DNA from: Chloroflexota bacterium | GTDB lineage: Bacteria > Chloroflexota > Anaerolineae > Caldilineales > Caldilineaceae | NCBI GenBank assembly: GCA_018969295.1 | Contig: JAGWYN010000026.1 | Span: 1 to 61,618 of the forward strand | Reading direction: 5' to 3' | DNA: 61,618 nucleotides | In this document: positions 17,617 to 25,147 of the stretch, piece after piece | How the letters are laid out: every line of letters begins with the position of its first letter | How positions within the stretch are numbered: the first letter of the stretch is position 1 | Translations under genes and position numbers: made by a program | Notes under the pieces: generated by a model | What the model saw: only the letters and a program-made list of their open reading frames with translations | Database searches by the model: none | Told to the model about the DNA's origin: nothing

Positions 17617-17781
17617 CGCGCTGCATGGTGTGAGCTGCGAGAAATTGTTGCCCTGTCAATTACCTGTCACCCTGTCATTCCTGCCGCACGTGAACGGCCT
17701 GTAAGCGGTTAAATGTTGTCAGCCTGCGAAGAAAAGCAACGCTGACACAGCCAGACCCGCCGCCACGAAAGGAGAAACTCT

Positions 17782-18138
<357 letters not shown>

Positions 18139-18180
18139 CTGCGCTGGATTCCCGTCAATTTCTGGCTTCCCACGCCCGCT

Positions 18181-18213
18181 CTCCGGCAGAGTTCCTCTGT
18201 GACTCTGCCGGAG
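18181..18213 (+). promoter_or_regulatory. hairpin that hides the ribosome site of the TrmH-family gene
   Basis: CTCCGGCAGAG (18181-18191) and CTCTGCCGGAG (18203-18213) form a perfect 11-bp stem with an 11-nt loop. The last four bases of the 3' arm, GGAG (18210-18213), are the only ribosome site for the ATG at 18221 (7-nt spacing). Translation would need the stem to open. It may also weakly terminate the rplT transcript; there is no T run. Confidence 0.65.
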
Positions 18214-18220
18214 CTTATAG

Positions 18221-19012
18221 ATGATCACCAGCAGCGCAAACCCCGCCATTAAAGAAGCCCGCCGCCTGGCAACCCGCAAAGGGCGCTATGCTGCCGGCCA
18301 GGTCTTTGTGGAAGGGGTTCGTCTGGCCACCGATATCTGGCGCAGCGGGGCCCTGCCCGAACGGCTCTTCTACGCCCCCGACCTGCTCTCCCCAGAGGGC
18401 AGACAGCTCCTGGCGGAACTGGAGGCAGCAGGTTGTCGGCCTTTGGCCTGCACTGCGACTGTCTTTGCCAGCCTCAGCGAAACCACCACCCCTCAGGGCA
18501 TCGGCGCTATCTGGCCGCTGCCCCAACTCCCCTGGCCCGCCCAGCCCAGCCTGCTTTTGATCCTGGACGGGGTGAGCGACCCCGGCAATGCCGGCACACT
18601 GGTCCGCAGTGCAGAGGCAGCGGGGTGCGACGGTGTGCTCTTTGCCCCGGGCACCGTCGATCCCTTCAACGAAAAGACGCTGCGCGCAGGGATGAGCGCC
18701 CAGTTTCGCCTGCCGACCCGTGTCTGTGCGAGCTGGTCCGAGGTGGAGCCCCTGCTGCCGCCAACTCTGCACTGCTTTGTGGCGGACGCCCATGCCCAAA
18801 GAGCCTATACCGCAGTCGACTGGCGCCCCCCTGCGGCCCTGGTCGTCTGCAACGAAGCCCACGGTGCCAGCAGCGAGGCCAGCAGACGCTGTACCCCGGT
18901 CACCATCCCGATGCTGGGAGCCGGAGAATCGCTCAACGCAGCCATCGCAGGTGCCGTCATCCTCTTCGAAGCAGCCCGCCAGCGCCGCCCAGACTTCCAT
19001 AACTCGAAATAA
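18221..19012 (+). CDS. TrmH/SpoU family RNA 2'-O-methyltransferase
   Basis: 263 residues. An N-terminal substrate-binding domain (ITSSANPAIKEARRL, FVEGVRLATD) is followed by a SPOUT domain with the three family motifs: LDGVSDPGNAGTLVRSAEAAG, LVVCNEAHG and IPMLGAGESLNAAIAGAVIL. It uses SAM to methylate a ribose in rRNA or tRNA; the target is not predictable here (RlmB-like or TrmH-like). It follows rplT by 82 bp, a common neighbourhood for this family, with its ribosome site inside a hairpin. Confidence 0.92.
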   Translation: MITSSANPAIKEARRLATRKGRYAAGQVFVEGVRLATDIWRSGALPERLFYAPDLLSPEGRQLLAELEAAGCRPLACTATVFASLSETTTPQGIGAIWPLPQLPWPAQPSLLLILDGVSDPGNAGTLVRSAEAAGCDGVLFAPGTVDPFNEKTLRAGMSAQFRLPTRVCASWSEVEPLLPPTLHCFVADAHAQRAYTAVDWRPPAALVVCNEAHGASSEASRRCTPVTIPMLGAGESLNAAIAGAVILFEAARQRRPDFHNSK

Positions 19013-19021
19013 ATTTCGAGT
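19002..19021. repeat. 9-bp inverted repeat across a stop codon
   Basis: ACTCGAAAT (19002-19010) and ATTTCGAGT (19013-19021) separated by two bases. The stop codon of the TrmH-family gene lies in the centre. It may act as a weak terminator hairpin; no T run follows. Confidence 0.45.
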
Positions 19022-19260
19022 GACCTCTGACCGTGCGCCGAGGAGAATCGACCCCTGTTCAACTTGTGGTCTTGTGGCAGGGGTGTGCGATGCCAAGGCC
19101 ACGACACAGCTTCATGCCCACATTGCTCCAGCCACCGAGCACTGGATCAGCACGGGCGCAGGCATGAGCAGTCTTGGCGACAACTATTTAATTCACATGG
19201 ACAATGCCCAGGTCGAACTCCACATTGATCTTTTCAGATTGAGAATTGCAGATTCACGCG

Positions 19261-19289
19261 TTGACAGCTTGATCTGCCCGTTGTATGAT
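19261..19289 (+). promoter_or_regulatory. near-consensus promoter of the helix-hairpin-helix membrane protein
   Basis: TTGACA (19261-19266), exactly 17 nt and TATGAT (19284-19289), one of the best promoters in the window. It sits in the 363-bp gap 19013-19375, which otherwise holds no convincing gene. The predicted 5' leader is about 80 nt and ends in GAGGAGGAAG before ATG 19376. Confidence 0.75.
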
Positions 19290-19375
19290 TGCCGTGAGGG
19301 GTCTCCTGGTTTGCTTCGCCCAGGCAGGTTAAACTGTCGCGGCAAAAAAGGGTCTCCCCAACAGAGGAGGAAGAG

Positions 19376-20335
19376 ATGGCTGAATCTTTCTGGTGGCATC
19401 TGCTCGCTGGCTTCACAATCGGGTTTATTCTGTCCACACTGTGGGAGTGGCTCTACTTTCGCCGCCGTCGCATGGTGCTGCGAAACCAGCGGATCGCAGA
19501 ACTCGAAGCCCAGTTGCAAACCTACGTCCACGCGACCCACGTTCTTACCCCAGAAGCCGTCCACCTCGACGACTGGGACGAACCCCGCTTCGAACCTCTG
19601 CCCGTCTATCTGGAAAGCGAAGAGCCCCTCCAGCCAGCAGAACCCCTGCCAGCGGAAGCCCTGCCAGCGACGGCGGCTCCAGACACGGAAATGGCCACAG
19701 CCCAGGCTGCATTGTCGGCGGCGGCCCTCCATCCGCCCACCCCCCAGGCACAGCGGTCCCTGGCCGACGCGTTCGACAGCGCCCCGCTCCGCTGGACTAT
19801 GCCGGCCGCCATCGGCACCCCCGAGTTTTCCCGCCCGACCCTCTCTCCCCCGACAGAGCGCATGGGAATGCAGGAGCTGCCCGCCCCTCCCACAAATGGC
19901 TCCCCCCGCCCACGACATATTCAGCCCGAGCAGCCCGCCGCACAGAACCGCATGGACCCCCAGAGAGCCAGCTCAGCCAATCCACCGGAACCGAGTGGGG
20001 TGTATGTCACCCAGATTCAAGGCCGCACAGAATGGCTCCTGGTGCGGCTGGTACAGACCTTGGTACAGTTTGTTCGGCAGGTCCGCTCCCTGGTCCATAG
20101 GTCCTCGCCGCCCCCTCCTCCAACGCTGTCGGATGAATTGACACAGCTCCGTGGCTTGACCGAGCTTCACGCGCAGCGGCTGCGCTCCGGCGGGATCACC
20201 ACCCTGGCCCAGCTGGCCAACCTTTCCGTCGCTGAACTGCAGCAGCTGACGCCAGGAGATACCCTGGCCAGCTACCGCCGTTGGCTTGCAGACGCTGCCA
20301 CCCTGACCGCTGCCAAGGCCCTGCCCAATGGCTGA
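19376..20335 (+). CDS. membrane-anchored protein with C-terminal helix-hairpin-helix domain
   Basis: 319 residues. One membrane helix near the N-terminus (residues 5-24, WHLLAGFTIGFILSTLWEWL) with a basic cytoplasmic edge (YFRRRRMVLRNQRI), then a short coiled segment, a long Pro/Ala-rich disordered stretch (about 60-215), and a C-terminal domain at about 255-310: LTQLRGLTELHAQRLRSGGI, TTLAQLANLSVAEL. The latter resembles the HhH repeats of DUF4332/predicted flap-endonuclease-like proteins. It probably tethers an HhH module to the inner membrane; nucleic-acid binding is possible but unproven. It overlaps the following small gene by 8 bp. Confidence 0.75.
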   Translation: MAESFWWHLLAGFTIGFILSTLWEWLYFRRRRMVLRNQRIAELEAQLQTYVHATHVLTPEAVHLDDWDEPRFEPLPVYLESEEPLQPAEPLPAEALPATAAPDTEMATAQAALSAAALHPPTPQAQRSLADAFDSAPLRWTMPAAIGTPEFSRPTLSPPTERMGMQELPAPPTNGSPRPRHIQPEQPAAQNRMDPQRASSANPPEPSGVYVTQIQGRTEWLLVRLVQTLVQFVRQVRSLVHRSSPPPPPTLSDELTQLRGLTELHAQRLRSGGITTLAQLANLSVAELQQLTPGDTLASYRRWLADAATLTAAKALPNG

Positions 20336-20444
20336 CCACCCGCTGGGTCGGCGTCCCTGGATCGAAGAGGCGCTCGACCGCTGGAAACTGGCGGTCATCG
20401 GGCTCTGCTTTGTCGCACTCGTCGTCTGGGCCCTCTCTACCTGA
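20328..20444 (+). CDS. 38-residue single-span membrane peptide
   Basis: ATG 20328 overlaps the stop of the preceding gene (20333-20335), giving translational coupling. The peptide has a soluble head (MADHPLGRRPWIEEALDRWK) and one membrane helix (LAVIGLCFVALVVWAL). Its stop codon TGA (20442-20444) is also the 3-bp sequence duplicated on either side of the adjacent MITE-like element. It has no known family and probably partners with the upstream HhH membrane protein. Confidence 0.6.
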   Translation: MADHPLGRRPWIEEALDRWKLAVIGLCFVALVVWALST

Positions 20445-20840
20445 GAGTCTGTTTGGAAATTATACCGGAAGCAGCTGTGCATTTGAGCAAGGGATGAATT
20501 GATGCCAAGGCTGATCCTGGCGAATGCGAGGGAGACAGCGAAGGAGTGTGCAAAGCAAATGGCAGGGAGTGCGCCCTATCCGAACCTCAATCGTAAATTT
20601 CGACCGTGAGGGAGGGGCACACAGCCAAGACACGACAAGCTCCCTTACGGTCGGGGCTCACACACCGGCTCACGTGGCAGAGGCATCGACTACTTATCAG
20701 CCGATTCCACACCGTGCGTGAGAGGCACAGATGCGGGCGCGCCCGCATCTGTGCCATCTGCCCATAGGTTGTGCAAGCTGTCTTTGGTGGCCTGAGAAAG
20801 CCTGGCGAACACCACCAAACAGGAATTTCCAAACAGACTC
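20445..20840. mobile_element. MITE-like element with terminal inverted repeats
   Basis: Perfect terminal inverted repeats GAGTCTGTTTGGAAATT at 20445-20461 and 20824-20840, about 396 bp overall, flanked by TGA on both sides (20442-20444 and 20841-20843), consistent with a 3-bp target duplication. No transposase is encoded. The interior holds an inverted copy of the dispersed repeat also found at 3918-4066 (about 20600-20660) and a 32-bp palindrome. Non-autonomous derivatives of IS5-like elements often look like this; the family assignment is tentative. Confidence 0.7.
20724..20755. repeat. 32-bp perfect palindrome
   Basis: GGCACAGATGCGGGCG (20724-20739) followed immediately by its reverse complement (20740-20755), with no spacer. 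It lies inside the MITE-like element and would extrude as a cruciform or fold into a long hairpin in RNA. Confidence 0.85.
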
Positions 20841-20852
20841 TGAGGAGGTCAG

Positions 20853-22061
20853 TCAGTTGATTCGGGTCCACCAGACACGGATGAAGGCCGAACCCGTGCG
20901 TTCGTAGTATTCCACCCGGATCGTATGGGGCCCGCCCCCGATCCGCCGAAAATTGTTGGTTGGTTCTTTGTACCCATCCCACCAGCTGTCCAACACCAAG
21001 ATGTTGTCGATGTACAGACGGACGCCATCATCGGCGCGCGCATAAAACTGGTAGTCGCCGGCGTCGAAGAAAAAGCTGCCTTCAAAACGGGCTGAAAAAT
21101 ACTCTGCGTTGACATTGGCCGCAGGGGAAGCATACCCCCAGTCCAGATCCAACGGATAGGCGCCGCGCGGCACATACTGTGTCAACAGCGAGCCGCCAGC
21201 CAGGTCGGTATTGTTGAAATAGGTGGCCAGCCACTGGTTCTGCGGCACCCCCCCCACAGGCTGTTGCACTGGCTGCGGCGGCGCACTCGGCAGAATCGAC
21301 AGCTGTACGGAGGCCTGGCCGCTGTCCTCAAAATACTCGACCCCATAGGTATGGGCGTTGCCGTCCAGATAGCGCACCACACTCACCTGCCGAAACGAGC
21401 CAACCCGCCAGTCGTTGAGCACAAGTTCCCCGTCGATGTACAGGCGCGCACCGTCGTCCATCCCCAAGGTAAACTGGTAATAGCCAGGGTTCATCGCCAG
21501 CGTACGTTGGAAGCGCGCCGAAAAATAATCGACTGGAACTGCTGGCGCCGGGCTGCCAAAGCCCCAGTTGAAATTGATGTCGGGCACACTCTGCAGTTGC
21601 ACAGGGCTGCCCAACAGGTCACGATTGGCAAAATAGGAAGCACTCCAGCCGTTCACCGGGGGAGGAGGAGGCGTCTGCACCGGTGCCGCCGGTGCCGGCC
21701 CAGAGACAGCATAGAGCGGGACATTGTTGGGGTCGCCGACAATGTTGACCAGATCCATCGAGACCCAGCCGGTCACACCCGCCGGACATTGCACCAGCCA
21801 CCAACCGCTCAGGGTGTCACGGCCGATCACCGGACAACTCTGCCCAAAAGCAAGGACCCCGACAACAGGAAATCCCGTGCTCGGCCCCGAACGGACGTTG
21901 ACCGCATCCGCTTTGGCAACACCCACAGTGCCGCCGATCTGCGGTGCAGGGGCCGCAGCCGGCGCAGCAGAGACCTGCCCTTCCCCCAACATACCTCCCA
22001 GAAACAAGAAGAGCAAGATCGCCGATGTGCGCAGACAGAAGCCAGAGAGAGATCGGTTCAT
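20853..22061 (-). CDS. secreted protein with SH3-like domain and two PA14 domains
   Basis: 402 residues. A signal peptide (CLRTSAILLFLFLGGMLGE) is followed by an SH3b-type domain at about 48-105 (ADAVNVRSGPSTGFPVVGVL, WWLVQCPAGVTGWV), a Pro-rich linker, and two PA14 repeats at about 135-255 and 275-400, each with WSASYFANRDL- or WLATYFNNTDL-type openings, FSARFQR/FSARFEG and DGARLYIDGE/DGVRLYIDNI. PA14 modules bind carbohydrate; the protein is likely extracellular and wall- or glycan-associated. The start at 22061 was preferred over 22073 because AAGGTGG precedes it. Its 3' end lies 12 bp from the MITE-like element. Confidence 0.88.
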   Translation of the reverse strand: MNRSLSGFCLRTSAILLFLFLGGMLGEGQVSAAPAAAPAPQIGGTVGVAKADAVNVRSGPSTGFPVVGVLAFGQSCPVIGRDTLSGWWLVQCPAGVTGWVSMDLVNIVGDPNNVPLYAVSGPAPAAPVQTPPPPPVNGWSASYFANRDLLGSPVQLQSVPDINFNWGFGSPAPAVPVDYFSARFQRTLAMNPGYYQFTLGMDDGARLYIDGELVLNDWRVGSFRQVSVVRYLDGNAHTYGVEYFEDSGQASVQLSILPSAPPQPVQQPVGGVPQNQWLATYFNNTDLAGGSLLTQYVPRGAYPLDLDWGYASPAANVNAEYFSARFEGSFFFDAGDYQFYARADDGVRLYIDNILVLDSWWDGYKEPTNNFRRIGGGPHTIRVEYYERTGSAFIRVWWTRIN

Positions 22062-22189
22062 GGTGCAGACCACCTTGGGTGAAGGCGATGCAGTGCACTC
22101 TGCTGCGGAGAGAGCTGTCTCTTGACAGGAATCTCCTGCTGCCCTACATCACCGGGTCGGGTTCAATTGTGTATACCTCACAACACGCA

Positions 22190-22879
22190 TTATACGGACA
22201 AAATGCCAGGATCGCAATCAGCCAACTCTTTTCCAGAGACCATCGCAAGAAAATTGGCCAGAATACGCAACCCGACGACATGGCTTTTCTCCGGATGGGG
22301 CTGAATGCCCCAGGCGTTGCGATACCGCACAATGCTGGGATAGGCGATCCCGTAGTCGGTGGTCGCCAATACGGCATCCGGGTCTGTGGCGTCGCAGTAG
22401 TAGCTGTGCGCAAAATAGGCGTGCGCGCCCTCGGGCACGCCACAGACCAGCGGGTCATGCCGCCGGATCGTCAGCTGATTCCAGCCGATCTGGGGAATCC
22501 GCAGGCTGCGCCCCGGGTGGCCTGGATCCGCCATCTTCTCCGGAAAACGACGCACAGCCCCTGGAATCAGATGCAGCCCTTCGTGCTGGCCCATTTCCTC
22601 GCTGGAATCAAACAGCAGCTGCATTCCGACACAGATGCCCAGCAGGGGCATCCCCCTCTCGACAGCGGCGAGAAGCGGCTGCTCAAACCCCTGCCGACGC
22701 AGGTTGTTGACACTGTCTCCGAAAGCCCCCTGCCCAGGGAGCACAACAGCCCGCCAACGGGTCAGATCGGTCGGCCGATCGACGATATCCACAGGAATCT
22801 GCAGCGGGGCGGCGACCTGCTCAAACGCTTTGTAGACGCTGCGCAGATTGCCGACTCCATAGTCAATGATTGCAATCAT
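22190..22879 (-). CDS. hisH: imidazole glycerol phosphate synthase, glutaminase subunit HisH
   Basis: 229 residues. Class I glutamine amidotransferase: IAIIDYGVGNLRSV at the start, nucleophile in LLGICVGMQLLFD near residue 80, HFG-type segment and the His-Glu pair in WGIQPHPEKSH near the C-terminus. It releases ammonia from glutamine for HisF in histidine synthesis. hisF and other his genes are not in the window. Its ATG overlaps the stop of the DUF402 gene (ATGA), so the two are translationally coupled. Confidence 0.94.
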   Translation of the reverse strand: MIAIIDYGVGNLRSVYKAFEQVAAPLQIPVDIVDRPTDLTRWRAVVLPGQGAFGDSVNNLRRQGFEQPLLAAVERGMPLLGICVGMQLLFDSSEEMGQHEGLHLIPGAVRRFPEKMADPGHPGRSLRIPQIGWNQLTIRRHDPLVCGVPEGAHAYFAHSYYCDATDPDAVLATTDYGIAYPSIVRYRNAWGIQPHPEKSHVVGLRILANFLAMVSGKELADCDPGILSV

Positions 22880-23445
22880 CGTTTTGTATTTTGGATCGAA
22901 CCTGATTGGCTGACGGGTTGCACTGTCACTTCCCCGGCAGAGTCGACCAAGGTCAGATTGCGCACAAGCGCAGGCGGATACCGTTTCTGCGCAATCGCCG
23001 TCGTCAACTCACGGATTTGCTGTTCGGCATGCTCTGCCTCCACCGGCGCAATGATGCCCTCCGCCACCGCTTTTTCAAATTCCACTTCGTTGAGCACCGT
23101 GACACGGGCATCCTCCGTGATCCACAGCCCCAACAGCAGATCGACCGCGCTGAGCCCGCGGCCACGAGAATGTCTGGCCAGGGCAATCCGCACGTACATG
23201 CCGAGGGCGCGCCCCTGTTCGTCAAAGTATTTTTCCAGGAGCTGTTCCCCATTAGATAACCAAAAACGAAACCAGACATAGCCGGGCGCCCCAACAACCT
23301 GGCGCTGAATCCGCCGGAGGCTGGCGTGGGGCAGCCAGGTCGCACGTTCGACCAGCGTATCGCTCAGCCACTCGGCACGGTATCCGGCCAGCTGGGGGTC
23401 ATTTTCCCACTCTCCGCTGGCAATGATCGTCGGTGAAGCTTGCAT
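22876..23445 (-). CDS. DUF402 family protein (FAU-1/nucleotidase-like)
   Basis: 189 residues. The pattern FRFWLSNGEQLLEKYFDEQG, a strand rich in aromatic residues, and LNEVEFEKAVAEGIIAPVEAE near the end match DUF402, whose members include an RNA-binding ribonuclease (FAU-1) and nucleoside di/triphosphatases. In this copy the acidic DEDE-type metal cluster is only partly recognisable (EDARVTVLNEVEFE), so catalysis is uncertain. Start 23445 is supported by AAAGG 6 nt upstream. It is flanked by hisH and the nitrilase-fold gene, 10 bp away. Confidence 0.65.
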   Translation of the reverse strand: MQASPTIIASGEWENDPQLAGYRAEWLSDTLVERATWLPHASLRRIQRQVVGAPGYVWFRFWLSNGEQLLEKYFDEQGRALGMYVRIALARHSRGRGLSAVDLLLGLWITEDARVTVLNEVEFEKAVAEGIIAPVEAEHAEQQIRELTTAIAQKRYPPALVRNLTLVDSAGEVTVQPVSQSGSIQNTKR

Positions 23446-23455
23446 GCCAACCTTT

Positions 23456-24271
23456 CTAATACTTGCGCACAACCGCCCGGTAGGCCAACGGCTCACGGTA
23501 CTGGATCAACTGGCGCTCTTCGCGCACGCTGCGCACCCGGTCGAGATCGATGGTTGCCACAGCATAGCCCTCGATCGGCTGGTCCAGCATGGTGTACATC
23601 TCCGCCGAAGGGCCCACCAGCAGGCTGTCCCCCATAAAACGCATCGTCGGCTCTTCCCCCACACGATTGGCAGCAGCAACAAAAATTGAATTCTCACAAG
23701 CCCGGCTGATCAGATGGGCACGCCAGGAATCAGAATGCTGCTGCTCCCAGTTGGCGCTCACCGTCACCAGCTCCGCACCTTCCAGCGTCAGACAACGCGC
23801 CGTCTCAGGAAACGCCAGATCAGACCCCACAGAGAGGCCAAACCGGCCCCACTCTGCATCGATGATCTGAAAACGAAAACCGTTGCGATAAACCTGGCGC
23901 TCCTCCCCCAACAGATGCACCTTGCGGTAGTCGGCGACAACATCCCCCTCAGGGCCCAGACAGACGACACCGTTGTAAAGAATGCTCTCGACACGCTCTT
24001 TGATCACCAGCCCAAAGACCACATAGGCGCTGAATTCGTTGGCCCGCTTGGCCAGGTAGTTGCTGGCATGCCCAGGCACACGCTCGGCCAGATCCGTGGC
24101 GCGCAACCCAAGCTCGGTTCCCGTGTAGCTCAGCTCTGGAAATACGATCAGATCGGTGCGCTGTTCGGTACAGATTTTTTCAATGAAATCGCCCATCTTC
24201 CGCAGATTTGCCTCGGGATTGGCCAGCTCTGGCACCATTTGCACCAAAGCGACTGTAATTTCGCGTGGCAT
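23456..24271 (-). CDS. nitrilase-fold protein without the catalytic cysteine
   Basis: 271 residues of the carbon-nitrogen hydrolase fold. Glu46 (IVFPELSYTG) and Lys117 (ADYRKVHLL) match the catalytic Glu and Lys. The cysteine that normally sits in the ICxD motif is Gly149 (GLSVGSDLAFPE), read directly as GGG. The rest of the fold, including the C-terminal DLDRVRSVRE segment, is intact, so this is not a decayed gene by appearance. It may be a pseudoenzyme, bind an amide ligand, or use another residue. It opens a three-gene minus-strand run with DUF402 and hisH. Confidence 0.85.
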   Translation of the reverse strand: MPREITVALVQMVPELANPEANLRKMGDFIEKICTEQRTDLIVFPELSYTGTELGLRATDLAERVPGHASNYLAKRANEFSAYVVFGLVIKERVESILYNGVVCLGPEGDVVADYRKVHLLGEERQVYRNGFRFQIIDAEWGRFGLSVGSDLAFPETARCLTLEGAELVTVSANWEQQHSDSWRAHLISRACENSIFVAAANRVGEEPTMRFMGDSLLVGPSAEMYTMLDQPIEGYAVATIDLDRVRSVREERQLIQYREPLAYRAVVRKY

Positions 24272-24340
24272 GCAAGCCCCCTCTCAAAAATGTCGACCAG
24301 GTTTGATGACTGCACAGACGAACTTGTAACCAGGCCCCGC

Positions 24341-24412
24341 CGCCTACACGTTCGCCTACACGTTCGCCTACACGTTCGCCTACACGTTCGCCTACACGTT
24401 CGCCTACACGTT
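24341..24412. repeat. six tandem 12-bp iterons
   Basis: Six identical copies of CGCCTACACGTT, head to tail, 24341-24412, in the 334-bp gap between two divergent genes (nitrilase-fold, minus; lspA, plus). The rest of the gap has a hairpin GGCTCTCCT/AGGAGAGCC (24445-24453 with 24470-24478) and a small one at 24543-24557, but no gene. The 12-bp period is close to one helical turn, as expected of a protein-binding array; a replication or phase-variable role is equally open. Confidence 0.9.
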
Positions 24413-24605
24413 CCGCCGCTCCGGAAATCAGCCTACGGAAGCACGGCTCTCCTTTTCAGATAATAGCACAGGAGAGCCAATTCTTCATTTTGTCTGCTCT
24501 GCGGTAAGATTGTTGCACAAGCTTGTAGAGGTGTACGAACAGCCTGTCTCCGACAGGATTCGCTGCACAGCAAGGGGGGCCTGGGAGCTCCAAGGAGAAA
24601 AATTG

Positions 24606-25142
24606 ATGTTGAACTTTATCCAAAAATGGGCCAGCCGTGCCTGGCTGGTCCTGGCCGTCGCAGCGGTCGTCCTCGTGCTGGACCAGTGGACCAAAAAATT
24701 GATTCGCCAGTCCATTCCAGACTACACCTCAATCATTCCCATCCCGGCGTTGGGCGAATATTTTGTCTTCGAACATGTCCACAACTACGGGGCAGCCTTT
24801 GGAATTCTGCAAAACCAGAGCAACCTGTTTGCCATCATCGCAGTGGTGGTCTCGGTCGCCATGCTGGTCTATGTCTACCGTCTTCCTCCTGAGGCCAGGA
24901 TGGTGCGCGTCCTGCTGGGTCTGATCCTGGGAGGGGCGCTCGGCAATTTGATCGACCGCCTCAACCAGGGCTACGTCACCGATTTTGTCAAAATGGGCAT
25001 CCCAGGCGTCTATTACTGGCCCAACTACAACATTGCCGACAGCGCAATCGTCATCGGCGTGATCGCAATGGGACTCTACGTGGTTCTCGACGATCTGCGC
25101 AAACAGCGCCAGCAGACCAACGCAGTCGCCGAACGCAGTTGA
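24606..25142 (+). CDS. lspA: lipoprotein signal peptidase II
   Basis: 178 residues with four membrane helices. LDQWTKKLI in the first helix, HNYGAAFGI, GALGNLIDRL (first catalytic Asp) and YNIADSAIVIG (second catalytic Asp) are the diagnostic motifs. It cleaves prolipoproteins after lipid attachment. The start at 24606 follows AAGGAG; upstream ATG at 24510 is less likely. The stop (25140-25142) overlaps or abuts the RluD-type gene, an arrangement widespread in bacteria. Confidence 0.95.
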   Translation: MLNFIQKWASRAWLVLAVAAVVLVLDQWTKKLIRQSIPDYTSIIPIPALGEYFVFEHVHNYGAAFGILQNQSNLFAIIAVVVSVAMLVYVYRLPPEARMVRVLLGLILGGALGNLIDRLNQGYVTDFVKMGIPGVYYWPNYNIADSAIVIGVIAMGLYVVLDDLRKQRQQTNAVAERS

Positions 25143-25147
25143 AACAG

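Noticed and set aside
24341..24412. possible CRISPR array
   Set aside because: The repeats are contiguous 12-mers without spacers and no cas genes are present.
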